NCBI GenBank assembly: GCA_904384225.1
Contig: CAJFJV010000001.1
Coordinates: 62,001-126,000 of the forward strand
Length of the DNA stretch: 64,000 nucleotides
Source: an uncultured Oscillospiraceae bacterium
GTDB taxonomy: Bacteria > Bacillota > Clostridia > Oscillospirales > Ruminococcaceae
Direction: 5' to 3'
This document shows positions 37,371-48,400 of the stretch, piece after piece. The translations under genes were made by a program, and so were the position numbers. Numbering within the stretch: position 1 is the first letter of the stretch; every line of letters starts with the position of its first letter. Below the pieces are notes generated by a model. That model had not been told where the DNA came from and did not search any database. It saw only the letters and a list, made by a program, of their open reading frames with translations.

Positions 37371-39071
37371 TCACATTGCGTCCGGCGCCGTGATCTTAAG
37401 CAGTGATAAAACGTTGAAAAGCGTCTGCTTCACCGCCATGCACAGCGCATACCGGGCGTTCATCATCTTTTCCTCCCCGCATTTTACGCGGCAGGCATTA
37501 TAAAACTTATGGAACATTGTTGCAAGCTCGACCGCATAGCGGGTAAGCTTTGCGGGATCATAGTCTTTTGCCGCATCGATAATTTCCTGCGGCAGTCTTG
37601 CGAGGAAGCGGACCAGCGCCTTCTCTTCCTCTGCACAGAGCAGGGAAAAATCACAGTCCGCCGTTTTGCAGGGGGTGATCCCTTCCTGCTTCAGCATACG
37701 TCCGATACTGCAAATGCGGGCGTGCGCATACTGCACGTAATAAACCGGGTTCTGCGCGCTCTCTTCAACGGCGAGATCAAGATCAAAGTCAAAATGCGAA
37801 TTGGCCTCGCGCAGGTTGAAGAAAAAGCGTGCTGCATCGATCGGCACTTCATCCAGCAAGGTTACCAGCGTGATCGCCTTCCCGCTCCGTTTGCTTGCCT
37901 TGATCACTTCGCCGCCGCGCACCAGCCGTACCATCTGCATCAAAACAACGTCCAGACGGCCTGCATCCACGCCCAAAGCAGTAAGCGCCGCTTTTAAGCG
38001 CGGTACATAGCCATGATGATCCGCGCCCAGCACGTCAATCGCCTTGTCAAAGCCGCGGGTCACCAATTTGTTGTAATGATAAGCAATGTCCGGGACAACA
38101 TAGGTTGGCACACCGTTTGAACGGACCAGCACAAAATCCTGATCCGCGCCGTAATCGGTTGCTTTAAACCAAAGCGCGCCCTCGGATTCATACGTACATC
38201 CCTTTTCCTTCAGGAGCGAGACGATTTTGTCTACCTCGCCGTTTTCGTGCAGCGTCGACTCTCTAAACCAGTTGTCATAGGAGATCCGGTATTTTAGCAG
38301 ATCCCGTTTCAGCCCCTCGATATTCAACGGGAGCGCATAGGCCACCAACGCAGCGCGGCGTTCCTTTTCATCTGCATCGACATACCGGTCCCCGTAAATT
38401 TCGGCAAAGGCCTTTGCGTGCGCGATAATATCCTCGCCCTTATAGGCATCCTCCGGCATTTCAATCCCATCCTTATAAAGCTGGAGATACCGGAGATCCA
38501 GCGACATGCCGAATTTGTTGATCTGGTTTCCCGCGTCGTTTACATAAAACTCGCGCTTTACATCATAGCCCGCCCAATCAAGCGCAGAGGCCAAGCTGTC
38601 CCCAATGGCGCCGCCGCGCGCATTCCCGATGTGCATCGGGCCGGTCGGATTGGCGGATACAAATTCCACCAGCACCTTTTTCCCGCCGCCGAAATCCGTG
38701 CGGCCATAGCGTTCCCCGCTTTCGTCGATGGTACGCAAAACGGCGCTGTACCATTCCCTTCCCAAAAAGAAATTGATAAAGCCCGGGCCCGCAACCTCTA
38801 CCCGCTCAAAATAGGTGCCGTCAAGCACCAGCTCGTCCTTGATTGCCTCTGCTATTTTGCGGGGCGCCATACGGAACGCGCGGGCAGATACCATCGCGGC
38901 ATTTGTGGCGAAATCGCCGTTTTTCGGATCCGCCGGCGTTTCAACCGAAAATGCCGGGATCGGCTCCGCCGGAAGCGTGCCTGATGCGACGCAGCGCCCA
39001 ATCGCGCCGAGCAAGACCTCCTTGACCTGTTCCTGTGCTTCAGCTATGGGGTTTTTCATTCTGTTTTTCAC
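37371..39071 (-). CDS. argS: Arginyl-tRNA synthetase
   Basis: 'VEFVSANPTGPMHIGNARGGAIGDSLA' (HIGH-type), DALR anticodon-binding C-terminus. Confidence 0.96.
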   Translation of the reverse strand: MKNRMKNPIAEAQEQVKEVLLGAIGRCVASGTLPAEPIPAFSVETPADPKNGDFATNAAMVSARAFRMAPRKIAEAIKDELVLDGTYFERVEVAGPGFINFFLGREWYSAVLRTIDESGERYGRTDFGGGKKVLVEFVSANPTGPMHIGNARGGAIGDSLASALDWAGYDVKREFYVNDAGNQINKFGMSLDLRYLQLYKDGIEMPEDAYKGEDIIAHAKAFAEIYGDRYVDADEKERRAALVAYALPLNIEGLKRDLLKYRISYDNWFRESTLHENGEVDKIVSLLKEKGCTYESEGALWFKATDYGADQDFVLVRSNGVPTYVVPDIAYHYNKLVTRGFDKAIDVLGADHHGYVPRLKAALTALGVDAGRLDVVLMQMVRLVRGGEVIKASKRSGKAITLVTLLDEVPIDAARFFFNLREANSHFDFDLDLAVEESAQNPVYYVQYAHARICSIGRMLKQEGITPCKTADCDFSLLCAEEEKALVRFLARLPQEIIDAAKDYDPAKLTRYAVELATMFHKFYNACRVKCGEEKMMNARYALCMAVKQTLFNVLSLLKITAPDAM

Positions 39072-39129
39072 TCCTGCTTTTCTCTTTCGACGTCCTGCAA
39101 AGTTTTCCCGGCCGCCGCTTCGTTTCTGT

Positions 39130-39558
39130 TTACTGTTCCATCTCTTTTACGTCGATTGTAACCTCGTTTTCGCTCAACAGGCTTGCGTTCACATCGAGCG
39201 TATAAGAGAAATAAAGGCTTCCGCCGTTTTCCGTCAGCGTGGATTTTACCGTCTTGGCGTCTACCCCGATCATCAGGTCGCCCGCCTCCGTCCCATAATG
39301 GCCGATATTTCTCTCGCCCGGCATAATAACCAGATGCGAGCGGATCTCGCCGCTCCGGATCAGGATAACACGGTTCTGGCTGTCCACCTTCAAAGTGGTG
39401 CGGCTGCCGGAATAGCCGGTCGCCTCGCTTTCAGAGTAAGTGACGTAATAGCTGTTGTTGCGCTTATAAAAGCTGCCCTGCGTAAAAAGCTCGGTTACAT
39501 CCTGCACGCCGTCTATTTTCTGAATTCCTTTGATGTTTATGAGTACGTTCTTCTTCAT
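39130..39558 (-). CDS. DUF1934 domain protein
   Basis: 142 aa 'MKKNVLINIKGIQKIDG...' lipocalin-like DUF1934 pattern, directly upstream of argS. Confidence 0.75.
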   Translation of the reverse strand: MKKNVLINIKGIQKIDGVQDVTELFTQGSFYKRNNSYYVTYSESEATGYSGSRTTLKVDSQNRVILIRSGEIRSHLVIMPGERNIGHYGTEAGDLMIGVDAKTVKSTLTENGGSLYFSYTLDVNASLLSENEVTIDVKEMEQ

Positions 39559-39576
39559 ACTTTCCGCCTTTTTCCT

Positions 39577-40398
39577 TCAGACGCTTTCAATATCAATCTG
39601 TACAGCCCGGCCCGCTACCGGTTCCCCGACAATGGGCCGTGCGTTTTCTGCAAACGTCTCCGTGCTGTCGCTCACAAAATATTCCACCGACCCGGCCGTA
39701 CGGGAGAGATTGCACATATCATACTGCATCAGGCAGCGCTTTGCGGCGTGCGCCGCCTCCTGTCCGGAGTCAACCAGCGTCACGCCCCCTCCCATGATGC
39801 GGGAAATGACCGGCTTCAGCACCGGATAGTGCGTACAGCCCAAAATCAGCGTGTCCGCCCCGCTCTTTCGAACCGGCGCAAGATACTGCTCTGCCACCAG
39901 CCGTGTAACCTCGTTATCCGGCGCGGTAAACCCGTTTTCTACAAGCGGCACGAACAGCGCACACGGCGACGCTATAATCTGCGCTTTCGGGTTTACCAGA
40001 TGCATGGCGCGCTCATATGCGCCGCTGCGGATGGTGGCGGGCGTCCCGATTAAGCCGATTCTCCCGTTACGGGTCGCCGCCGCCGCAACCTCCACCGCAG
40101 GATGCAGCACTTCCACAAACGGGACGGGCAGTTTTTCAATATCCTCCGGCAAGAGGCTTGCGCTGGCTGTGTTGCAGGCGGCGACAATCATTTTCACACC
40201 ACGCGACAGGAGAAAGCGCATATCCTGCCTTGCATAGCGCCGCACTGTTTCACGGCTCCGCGTGCCGTACGGCACGCGGCCCGTGTCGCCGAAATAGACA
40301 ATATTTTCTTCCGGCATGGTACGCCTCAGCTCGGAAACCGTTGTCAGGCCGCCAAGCCCGGAGTCGAATACCCCGATGGGGCGGATGTCGTTTTTCAT
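39577..40398 (-). CDS. murI: Glutamate racemase
   Basis: 'PIGVFDSGLGGLTTVSELRRTMPEENIVYFGDTGRVPYGTRS', 'VAACNTASA', 'LGCTHYPVL'. Confidence 0.96.
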   Translation of the reverse strand: MKNDIRPIGVFDSGLGGLTTVSELRRTMPEENIVYFGDTGRVPYGTRSRETVRRYARQDMRFLLSRGVKMIVAACNTASASLLPEDIEKLPVPFVEVLHPAVEVAAAATRNGRIGLIGTPATIRSGAYERAMHLVNPKAQIIASPCALFVPLVENGFTAPDNEVTRLVAEQYLAPVRKSGADTLILGCTHYPVLKPVISRIMGGGVTLVDSGQEAAHAAKRCLMQYDMCNLSRTAGSVEYFVSDSTETFAENARPIVGEPVAGRAVQIDIESV

Positions 40399-40411
40399 AT
40401 CCCGCTCCCTC

Positions 40412-41470
40412 TCAGCACGCCATCGCATACTCGATCAAGCGGTCGATCAAACTGGAATACGGGACGCCGCTGGCGACAAAGAGCTGCGGGTACATACTGA
40501 TGCTTGTGAAGCCCGGGATCGTATTGATTTCATTCAAATAGATTTCACCGTTCTCGCTAAAAAAGAAGTCCACGCGCGCAAACCCTCTGCATCCCATAAT
40601 CTGATATGCCTGCACCGCAATGCGGCGGATTTCATCCGATTCCTTTTCCGTGATGCGCGCCGGCACATACGTTACAGTCTTTCCGTCAATATATTTTGCA
40701 TTATAATCATAAAAGTCGTTCGACGGGGCGATCTCCCCAAGGCAGGAAGCCACCGGCTCTTCGTTGCCCAGCACGGCGCATTCTATCTCCTTGCCGTAAA
40801 GCATCTCTTCCACTACCACTTTGGCGTCGTGCCGGAATGCAAGTTCCATTGCCGAAGCCAGCATATCCCGGTCCGCCGCCTTGGTGATGCCCACGCTCGA
40901 TCCGGCGTTTGCGGGCTTTACAAAACACGGGAATCCCAGAGCATGCTCTACTTCATCCAAAAAAGCCGCTTGGTTTTTTTGATAGGCATGCATCGTCACC
41001 GCGCGCCATTTCGCGCCCAAAACCCCCGCTTTATCCAGCAGGGTATGCGTTGTAGCTTTATCCATGCAGGCCGCGCTTGCAAGCGTGCCGCAGCCGACAA
41101 ACGGGATGCCCGCCATCGTCAAAAGGCCTTGGATCGTCCCGTCCTCCCCGTTTTTCCCATGAAGCACCGGAAAAACGCAGTCCAGCCGAACCACTTCCGG
41201 CCGCTCTTTCAATATCACAAACCCGTGATGCTCACGGCTGGGGCTTAAGACGCAGGGGACACAGCGCCCGTCCTGCCACGTATCATCTGCGATACAGCTG
41301 TCTTCCCCCGTATAATAAAACATCCGGCCGTCTTTTGTGATGCCGATCCGATATATGTCATAGCGCGTGCGGTCAATATTGGCGAGCACCGATGAAACCG
41401 AAAGAAGCGAAACTTCATATTCGCTCGAAGCACCGCCGAACACCAGGCCAAGTTTCAGCTTTTGTGTCAT
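40412..41470 (-). CDS. ddl: D-alanine-D-alanine ligase family
   Basis: 'LGLVFGGASSEYEVSLLSVSSV', ATP-grasp 'KPANAGSSVGITKA', 'LNEINTIPGFTSISMYP'; start trimmed to 41470. Confidence 0.94.
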   Translation of the reverse strand: MTQKLKLGLVFGGASSEYEVSLLSVSSVLANIDRTRYDIYRIGITKDGRMFYYTGEDSCIADDTWQDGRCVPCVLSPSREHHGFVILKERPEVVRLDCVFPVLHGKNGEDGTIQGLLTMAGIPFVGCGTLASAACMDKATTHTLLDKAGVLGAKWRAVTMHAYQKNQAAFLDEVEHALGFPCFVKPANAGSSVGITKAADRDMLASAMELAFRHDAKVVVEEMLYGKEIECAVLGNEEPVASCLGEIAPSNDFYDYNAKYIDGKTVTYVPARITEKESDEIRRIAVQAYQIMGCRGFARVDFFFSENGEIYLNEINTIPGFTSISMYPQLFVASGVPYSSLIDRLIEYAMAC

Positions 41471-41719
41471 ACCTATTACTCCATTCCGCCGGGGCTGTAA
41501 CCCGGCTTGCGGCTTGCGGCGCGCCTGCTGGGATCCACAGAAGATCAAAAGGCAAACGCCGCCCGCCTCAGATTGAATCAACCTATATAATACCATGTTT
41601 TATGCCATCCTGCAACGGGTAAGCTGTCGGGATTTCCGACATGGAATGCGCCTTTTTTGGAGAAAAAATGGATTCCGGAAAAAAGGAACGGCAAAACGCC
41701 GCGGAACAGGGCCGCACGG

Positions 41720-41762
41720 CAAAAAACCCGTCATGCGGCTTAAATCCGCATGACGGGTTTTC
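41720..41762 (-). terminator. Terminator downstream of 41763 gene
   Basis: AAAACCCGTCATGCGG-atttaag-CCGCATGACGGGTTTTTT (minus strand). Confidence 0.85.
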
Positions 41763-43673
41763 TTACAATGCAAGCGTTTGATCGACGTATGCGCACAGCG
41801 CTTCGTACCGTGCCGTATAATAGTATTTTTCCAGCGTAAAGCGGTCAAGCGCCGGACAGCTGCATAAATCGGCAAAAACTTTTTCGCGCAGCCAAAAGCC
41901 GTTGTGATACTGTTCCCGCAGCGTTTGCCCTGCAAGATGGCGGGAATAGCCCGGCGGCACCGGATATTCCCGCAGGGACAACAGCGCAGTTTTGTCATAC
42001 GCAGCCGGCATATCCCAGTCAAGCATCTCGCTGAAATTGAGTTTATGGCGCACTGCACAGTCATAAAGCAGCTTTGCCGACTGCCACATCCGAGCGCAAA
42101 CCTGCCCGTAAAGGGCCTTCACCCCATCGTAGCACACCTTTGCGGGCGAGCCTTTAAAATCGGCTTCGCCAAACGGTTCCCCGTTCCATCCGGCAAGGCA
42201 AAATCCCGTTTTGTCCACATCCGGGCGCGGGTCGAACAGCGCCGCCTTATCCGGATGCGGATTTTCCTCATCCGCATAATCCAAAAGGCAGATTTCCTTT
42301 ATCAGCTCGGCCGTTTCCTCCTCCTGCCCGAAAGCGACCCGCTCATAGCGGATGGTATCGATAAACCCATTCTGATCCGTATCGAAATACCGTACCCGAT
42401 GATAAAGAAGGCCTTTTGGCGGCATCGGCCCCTCCGTTTCAAACGGGTGATCCTTGCTTCCTTTAAAGAGGCCCAAATAGTCGATCTCCCACCACGCATA
42501 TTTCGCACAAAAGAGGTGTATCTTCCCATCCATCGGGGAAATATACAGCTTCCCCTTTCCCGCGCAATCGGGATCTTTCTCCGTCCGGTCGCCCAGATGG
42601 TCGGAAAAATTTGTCCAAAGGAAATCCGCTTTTTCCCCGTGCCCTTCATGGTTTGAAAACATCTCTTCCCACCGGCAGTCATCGTCGTCCTCGTCAAACA
42701 GTAAAAAGCACGCCTCCCAGCCCGGATGGGACAAGCCGATTTTTGCGCCGTCCAAGTACGGAAGATACTGCCGTTTGACCTGACAGCGGGTTTCAAGAAG
42801 CGCCCCGTAAAACGGCTCGCTTCCCTTTAACGGCAAAAAACAGGCGACGGTATCCGTATACTGCGTGTAATCAAGATCCGGCGCGTGATAGTTATAAAAC
42901 GAAAGCGCAAGATCAAGCGAATGGTACCGCTCTTCCGAGGTATTCCCGTTCAGCTCGAAAGCAAGCTCAAACTCGCTCGCCTTCCCGCTGTAGCACATCT
43001 CTCCTGACCGCAGCCCGCCGGAGGCCGCAATTTCATTGTTCGCCGTATCGCCCACCCGCATGACCATATCCGTCTTTCCGTCAAAATCAAAATCATACCA
43101 TGCAATCGGCGTTTCCCAAGAGGTTTTGGGATACAGCGAATAGGAATTGAGGAAAAAACCGCTCCCATGCACGTTCATCCGGTACTTTCCGCCTGCATCG
43201 TAGATCTGCTCGTCCGGATACGTAAGCGAAAGGAAATCCAGATAGGAGAGGTCCCGCTCCCCGTTTACATTCACGACAAATTTGTTGGAATACGGGCACC
43301 ATTCCTCCCCCGGGAAAAGGTGGTAATACTCCGCTTCCGGCGCGCCGTCCCCATTTAAATCAAACGCACGGTAACAAAAATCCCCCAGCGAATCAAAACG
43401 GCCGCAGTCATCCTTATCGATTAAGAGTGTATAGCTGCCCCAATCCGCCCGTTCGGGGTTCCACGGATTTTTGCCTTCCCCTGCGCAGAAGGCCTGCTTG
43501 AAATACGCCTCCCATCCCTGAGGCGGTTCTTCGTCCCACGGCAGGACACCATTGTCCGAAATAAACATGGCTGCGTGCCCCAGATATAAAAAGGCAAGGG
43601 TGTCTATGACGCCGTCCTCGTTTAAATCATAAAATCCGGGAGAAAGCGCGCTTCCATCCATCTGCTTTTTCAT
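41763..43673 (-). CDS. Uncharacterised 636-aa protein with EF-hand/FG-GAP-like Asp-rich repeats, no signal peptide
   Basis: Repeated DxDxDG-like segments: 'DLNEDGVIDTLAFLYLG', 'DLNGDGAPEAEYYHL', 'DFDFDGKTDMVMRVG', 'DTDQNGFIDTIRYE'. Confidence 0.7.
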   Translation of the reverse strand: MKKQMDGSALSPGFYDLNEDGVIDTLAFLYLGHAAMFISDNGVLPWDEEPPQGWEAYFKQAFCAGEGKNPWNPERADWGSYTLLIDKDDCGRFDSLGDFCYRAFDLNGDGAPEAEYYHLFPGEEWCPYSNKFVVNVNGERDLSYLDFLSLTYPDEQIYDAGGKYRMNVHGSGFFLNSYSLYPKTSWETPIAWYDFDFDGKTDMVMRVGDTANNEIAASGGLRSGEMCYSGKASEFELAFELNGNTSEERYHSLDLALSFYNYHAPDLDYTQYTDTVACFLPLKGSEPFYGALLETRCQVKRQYLPYLDGAKIGLSHPGWEACFLLFDEDDDDCRWEEMFSNHEGHGEKADFLWTNFSDHLGDRTEKDPDCAGKGKLYISPMDGKIHLFCAKYAWWEIDYLGLFKGSKDHPFETEGPMPPKGLLYHRVRYFDTDQNGFIDTIRYERVAFGQEEETAELIKEICLLDYADEENPHPDKAALFDPRPDVDKTGFCLAGWNGEPFGEADFKGSPAKVCYDGVKALYGQVCARMWQSAKLLYDCAVRHKLNFSEMLDWDMPAAYDKTALLSLREYPVPPGYSRHLAGQTLREQYHNGFWLREKVFADLCSCPALDRFTLEKYYYTARYEALCAYVDQTLAL

Positions 43674-44575
43674 TGCGTCTGCTCCTTCTCATCCGGCGAC
43701 GCCGGAAGCCCTAAAAGCTTATACATCATAGCGGCGCACTCGGAAAAATCGTGGTCGCCCCGTCCATCCGCCACACAGCGCTCAAGCAGGTCGATCCCGC
43801 CGTCCAGCGCAAACGCCGGCACGCCGTATGCATCATAAAGGTCTTTCATATAATGCAGGTCTTTTAAACCAAGTTTTAGGGAAAATGCCTCTGTAAACGA
43901 CCGGTCGATCATCTTGGGCGCATAAAAACGGTACATCCAGTTGGAGAACACATCGTTGTCCATCAAATGATAAAGCTCATTTGGATCCAGTCCCATTTTT
44001 TCGGCAAGCGGAAACATCTGCCCCAGCAGCACAGCATACATCAGCCCCGTAAAATTCATCATAATCTTCATGGTGTGCGCGCTGCCGGATGCGCCGACAT
44101 ACGAAAACGTCTCGCAAAAATCCGCCAAAAGAGGCGAGACACGCGTAAACGCAGCTTCATCGCCGCCGACCATCGCCGTCAGCGTTCCCGCCTTCGCCTC
44201 ATCCGGCCCTGCCAGCAGCGGCGCGTCCAATAAAACCGCGCCTTTTTTCGCAAGGCTGCCGGCCAGCTCCTTTGTCGAAAGCGGGAAGCTTGTAGAAAGA
44301 TCCATAAAAATTTTTCCTTCTACCGCATCGTCCGGCAGCGCTGCTATCGTCTCCTCCACAACCTTGCTGTTGGGCAGGGATAGCAAAACCGTCCCGCCCG
44401 CGCGCACCGCTTCCTCAGCCGAAGCGCACGGCTGCGCGCAATCCCGGAAAGCCTCGCGCTTTTCCCCGCTTTTATCATAGACAAAAAGCGGATAGCCTTT
44501 TTTGGCAAGGCAGGAGGCAATGCCGCCGCCCATATTGCCAAGCCCGATTACTGCAACGCTCTTTTTCTGTCCCAT
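43670..44575 (-). CDS. NAD(P)-dependent beta-hydroxyacid dehydrogenase (3-hydroxyisobutyrate dehydrogenase family)
   Basis: 'VAVIGLGNMGGGIASCLAKKGYPLFVYDKS', 'DAPLLAGPDEAKAGTLTAMVGGDE'; start trimmed to ATG 44575. Confidence 0.87.
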   Translation of the reverse strand: MGQKKSVAVIGLGNMGGGIASCLAKKGYPLFVYDKSGEKREAFRDCAQPCASAEEAVRAGGTVLLSLPNSKVVEETIAALPDDAVEGKIFMDLSTSFPLSTKELAGSLAKKGAVLLDAPLLAGPDEAKAGTLTAMVGGDEAAFTRVSPLLADFCETFSYVGASGSAHTMKIMMNFTGLMYAVLLGQMFPLAEKMGLDPNELYHLMDNDVFSNWMYRFYAPKMIDRSFTEAFSLKLGLKDLHYMKDLYDAYGVPAFALDGGIDLLERCVADGRGDHDFSECAAMMYKLLGLPASPDEKEQTQ

Positions 44576-44878
44576 AATATCTCCACTCCCTTTTCGCCGC
44601 ACAAGCCTGCACGGCCTTTTCTCCATCATACTCCCCGGCCGTTCCCCTGTCAATAAAGCGTTGTACAGACAATAGGAAATGTCAATGAATCGGGCGTTTT
44701 GATCAATCGACGGCTGCTTCCCGCCCCCTTTTTTCGGCTGTGGAAATGATATTTTCCGTTTGACAGAACGCGGCCGGCATGATACCATGAAAGTAAATCG
44801 AAAAAGCAGAGGGGCAGGGTTTGACACGCTGCCCCATAATGTGCGTTGCAAAAAAAAAACAAAAGATTGGAGAACCGT

Positions 44879-45469
44879 ATGTTTTTACGAAAAAAAGGCG
44901 GATACAGCTGGCTGATCGCAGGGCTTGGAAACCCGGAGCCCAAATATGAGCAGACGCGGCATAACGCAGGCTTCTTAGCGATGGACCGCTTAGCTCAAAA
45001 GCACGGCGCCTCTTTAAAAAAGATAAAATTCCATGCCCTGACCGGCGAGGCGGAGATATCCGGCGAGCGGTGTCTTCTGCTAAAGCCGCTCACCTTCATG
45101 AATGCAAGCGGCGAAGCGGTGGAAGCGGCCGCGCAGTTTTATAAGATCCCGCCTGAGCGGATCCTTATCCTATTTGATGACATTTCCCTTGAACCCGGAA
45201 AGCTCCGCATCCGCCGCAAGGGCAGCGACGGCGGGCATAACGGGATCAAAAGCATCATACACTGTACCGGGGCGGATACCTTTCCGCGCGTCAAGATCGG
45301 CGTGGGCAGGAAGCCGCGCCCGGACTATGATCTGGCTGCCTGGGTGCTTTCCCGTTTTACTGAAGAAGAAACGGCGGCGCTGTCCGAAGCGCTTGACCAC
45401 GTATCCGCGGCAGTCGAGCTGATTGTCGCGGGAAAAACGGAAGAAGCGATGAACCGTTTTAATTCCTGA
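44879..45469 (+). CDS. pth: Peptidyl-tRNA hydrolase
   Basis: 'LIAGLGNPEPKYEQTRHNAGFLAMDRLA', 'LKPLTFMNASGEAV', 'GGHNGIKSII'; start trimmed to ATG 44879. Confidence 0.94.
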   Translation: MFLRKKGGYSWLIAGLGNPEPKYEQTRHNAGFLAMDRLAQKHGASLKKIKFHALTGEAEISGERCLLLKPLTFMNASGEAVEAAAQFYKIPPERILILFDDISLEPGKLRIRRKGSDGGHNGIKSIIHCTGADTFPRVKIGVGRKPRPDYDLAAWVLSRFTEEETAALSEALDHVSAAVELIVAGKTEEAMNRFNS

Positions 45470-45487
45470 CCTCCGGGGGAATAAGCC

Positions 45488-48400
45488 ATGAAACTTTTCA
45501 AACGAATCGCACAGGCATGCGAACCGTACCGCAAGCTGCTCGACGACCTGCGGGAGGGGAAGTCGCCGGTTCTAATGGTCGGCGCATCCGAAATCCACAA
45601 AGCGCATTTTATCTATGCCGCTGCGGACGAGCTGCCGGGACCGGCGCTTGTCTTGACGCACGACGAGCAGACGGCGCGCGGCTTTGTGGAAAACATCAAC
45701 GCCATGGCGGGAGCCGAACCGGCCGTTTTATACCCGGAACGCGATTTTAACCTCCGCCAAATGGACGCCGTTTCACGGGAGTATGAGCAAATGCGGCTTG
45801 CCGTGCTTTCCCGCCTGCTGAACGGGGAAAAGCTGATTGTTGCGGCAAGCATCGAGGCAGTCTTGCAGTATACTATGCCGCCCGGCGCGCTCGCTTCGCG
45901 CACGTTTGCCTTAAAGCCGGGCGATACAGTGGATTTAAAGGCGCTGTCCGCACAGCTGATACGTGCCGGGTATGAGAACCGGCCGCAAATCGAAGGGACG
46001 GCGCAGTTTTCCATTCGCGGCGGGATCGCCGATATTTTCCCGCCGGGCAGCCCCGGGCCCATCCGGATGGAGCTTTGGGGCGACGAGATCGACACGCTCT
46101 CCTTTTTTGATATTCAGACCCAGCGGCGCACCGATCCGGCGGATGAGGTGCTGATCACTCCGGTGAACGAAGTGCTGCCGGATTCCATAGAGGAGCTTGC
46201 AAACGCCATCCGCACCCTGTCCGGCAAAACCAAACACGAAAAGGCGGCGGAGCATCTGCGGACGGATGCGGAACAGCTTGACGAAGGGCTCTCCCTCAAT
46301 TCTTTCGACCGCTATCTCTCCTTGATTTACGATACGCCCGGTACGCTGATGGATTATATGAAGACGGGGATGTTTTTCATCTGCGAATATGCCTCTATTA
46401 AAGAGAAGGCCAAAACCTACCTTTGGCAGCAGGAGGAAGATATAAAAGAGCTTTTGGAGGACGGCGTCCTGGTCCGCGCGCTCTGCGGCTTTACGCAGGC
46501 CCTTCCCACCGTGATCCGGCGCACGGCCGCTTATCCTACCGCCTTTTTCGACACCTTTGCCCGCACCAACCACGATATCCGCTTTGCGGATCTGATTACC
46601 ATAAACCCCGTCCAGACATCAAGCTTTTCCGGCGAGCTCCAGCTTTTAAAAGAGGACGCGCAGCCGCTTCTGGCCGAAGGGTATGCCGTTGTCGTGCTGG
46701 CCGGCACGCCGAAGAGTGCCGCAGCCTTGGCGCACGACTTAAAAGGGGTTGGGCTTTCCGCCGAATATGTAAAGGACAGCGACAAAATCTCCTATAAGAA
46801 GGTCACGGTGATTGCAAGCGCGCTGTCGAGCGGTTTTGAATACCCGGACATCAAAGTGACGGTCATAACAACCGGCAGGCAGGCCGTGCACACCACGCGC
46901 AAAAGCCGCTATAAACGCGGAAAGAGCTTAAAAAGCCTCACCGATCTCACGCGCGGCGACCTTGTCGTGCATGTTGCGCACGGCATCGGCGTGTTCGAGG
47001 GGATCCATAAGCTTGAAATGCAGGGGGTCGTCAAGGACTACATTAAAATCTCCTATGCCGGAACCGACGTCTTGTACGTACCGGTGACACAGCTTGATTT
47101 GGTTTCCAAATATGTAGGCGCCAAAGACGACAGCAAAGTAAAGCTCAATAAGCTCCATTCGGTCGAATGGCAGAACACGCGCCGCCGCGCCAAACAGGCG
47201 GTCGCGGAAATGGCGGACGAGTTGATCGCCCTCTATGCCAAGCGGATGCAGTCCCCGGGATACGCCTTCTCCGAGGATACCGAATGGCAAAAGGATTTCG
47301 AGCAGCGCTTCCCATTCAACGAAACAGAGGATCAGCTCCGCTGCGCAGACGAGATCAAGCAGGATATGCAAAAACCGCACCCTATGGACCGCGTGCTCTG
47401 CGGCGACGTCGGCTTCGGCAAAACGGAAGTCGCGATGCGGGCGGCCTTCAAGTGTGTTTCGGACGGCAAGCAATGCGCCGTCTTGTGCCCCACAACCATC
47501 CTTGCATGGCAGCATTATCAGACGTTTCTCAACCGCTTCAGCGGTTTTCCGGTCAACATCGAGGTGCTTTCGCGCTTCCGCACGCCAAAACAGCAAAAAG
47601 AAATCGTCCGGAAGCTTGCACGCGGGCAGATCGACATCATTATCGGCACGCACCGTGTTGTGCAAAAGGATGTTTCGTTTAAAGATTTAGGTCTTGCCAT
47701 TATCGATGAAGAGCAGCGCTTCGGCGTAAAGCACAAAGAACGGTTTAAGGAGCTTTTTGCCGGCGTGGACATGCTCACGCTTTCCGCTACGCCGATCCCG
47801 CGGACGCTCAACATGGCCATCAGCGGGATCCGGGATATGTCCACCATTGAACAGGCGCCGATGGACCGGCACCCGGTACAAACCTATGTGCTCGAATACG
47901 ACGCCGCCATCATCGGGGATGCGATCAAGCGGGAGCTCCGGCGCGGTGGGCAGGTCTACTACATCCACAATCAGATTGAAAGCATCGACATCTGCGCCGC
48001 CCGCGTCCACAGCATGGCTCCGGATGCGCGCATCGCTATCGCGCATGGACGGATGGAAGAGCACGAACTTTCCGAAATCTGGCGGCAGCTTTTAGAGCGG
48101 GAAATCGATATCCTGATCTGCACCACCATTATTGAAACCGGCGTAGACGTTGCAAACTGCAATACGCTGATCATCGAAAACGCCGACCGGATGGGGCTTT
48201 CGCAGCTTTATCAGCTCAGGGGACGCGTAGGACGCTCCACACGCCGCGCCTTTGCCTATTTTACCTTTACACGCGGCAAGGTGCTGTCCGAGGTAGCGGC
48301 AAAGCGTCTTGCCGCCATCCGGGAATTCACCAAATTCGGTTCCGGCTTCCGTATCGCCATGCGCGATTTGGAAATCCGCGGAGCCGGCAACATCTTAGGC

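Noticed and set aside
38815-40053. 412-aa plus-strand ORF
   Set aside because: Antisense across argS, the DUF1934 gene and murI; no RBS or domain, so a shadow ORF in GC-rich sequence.
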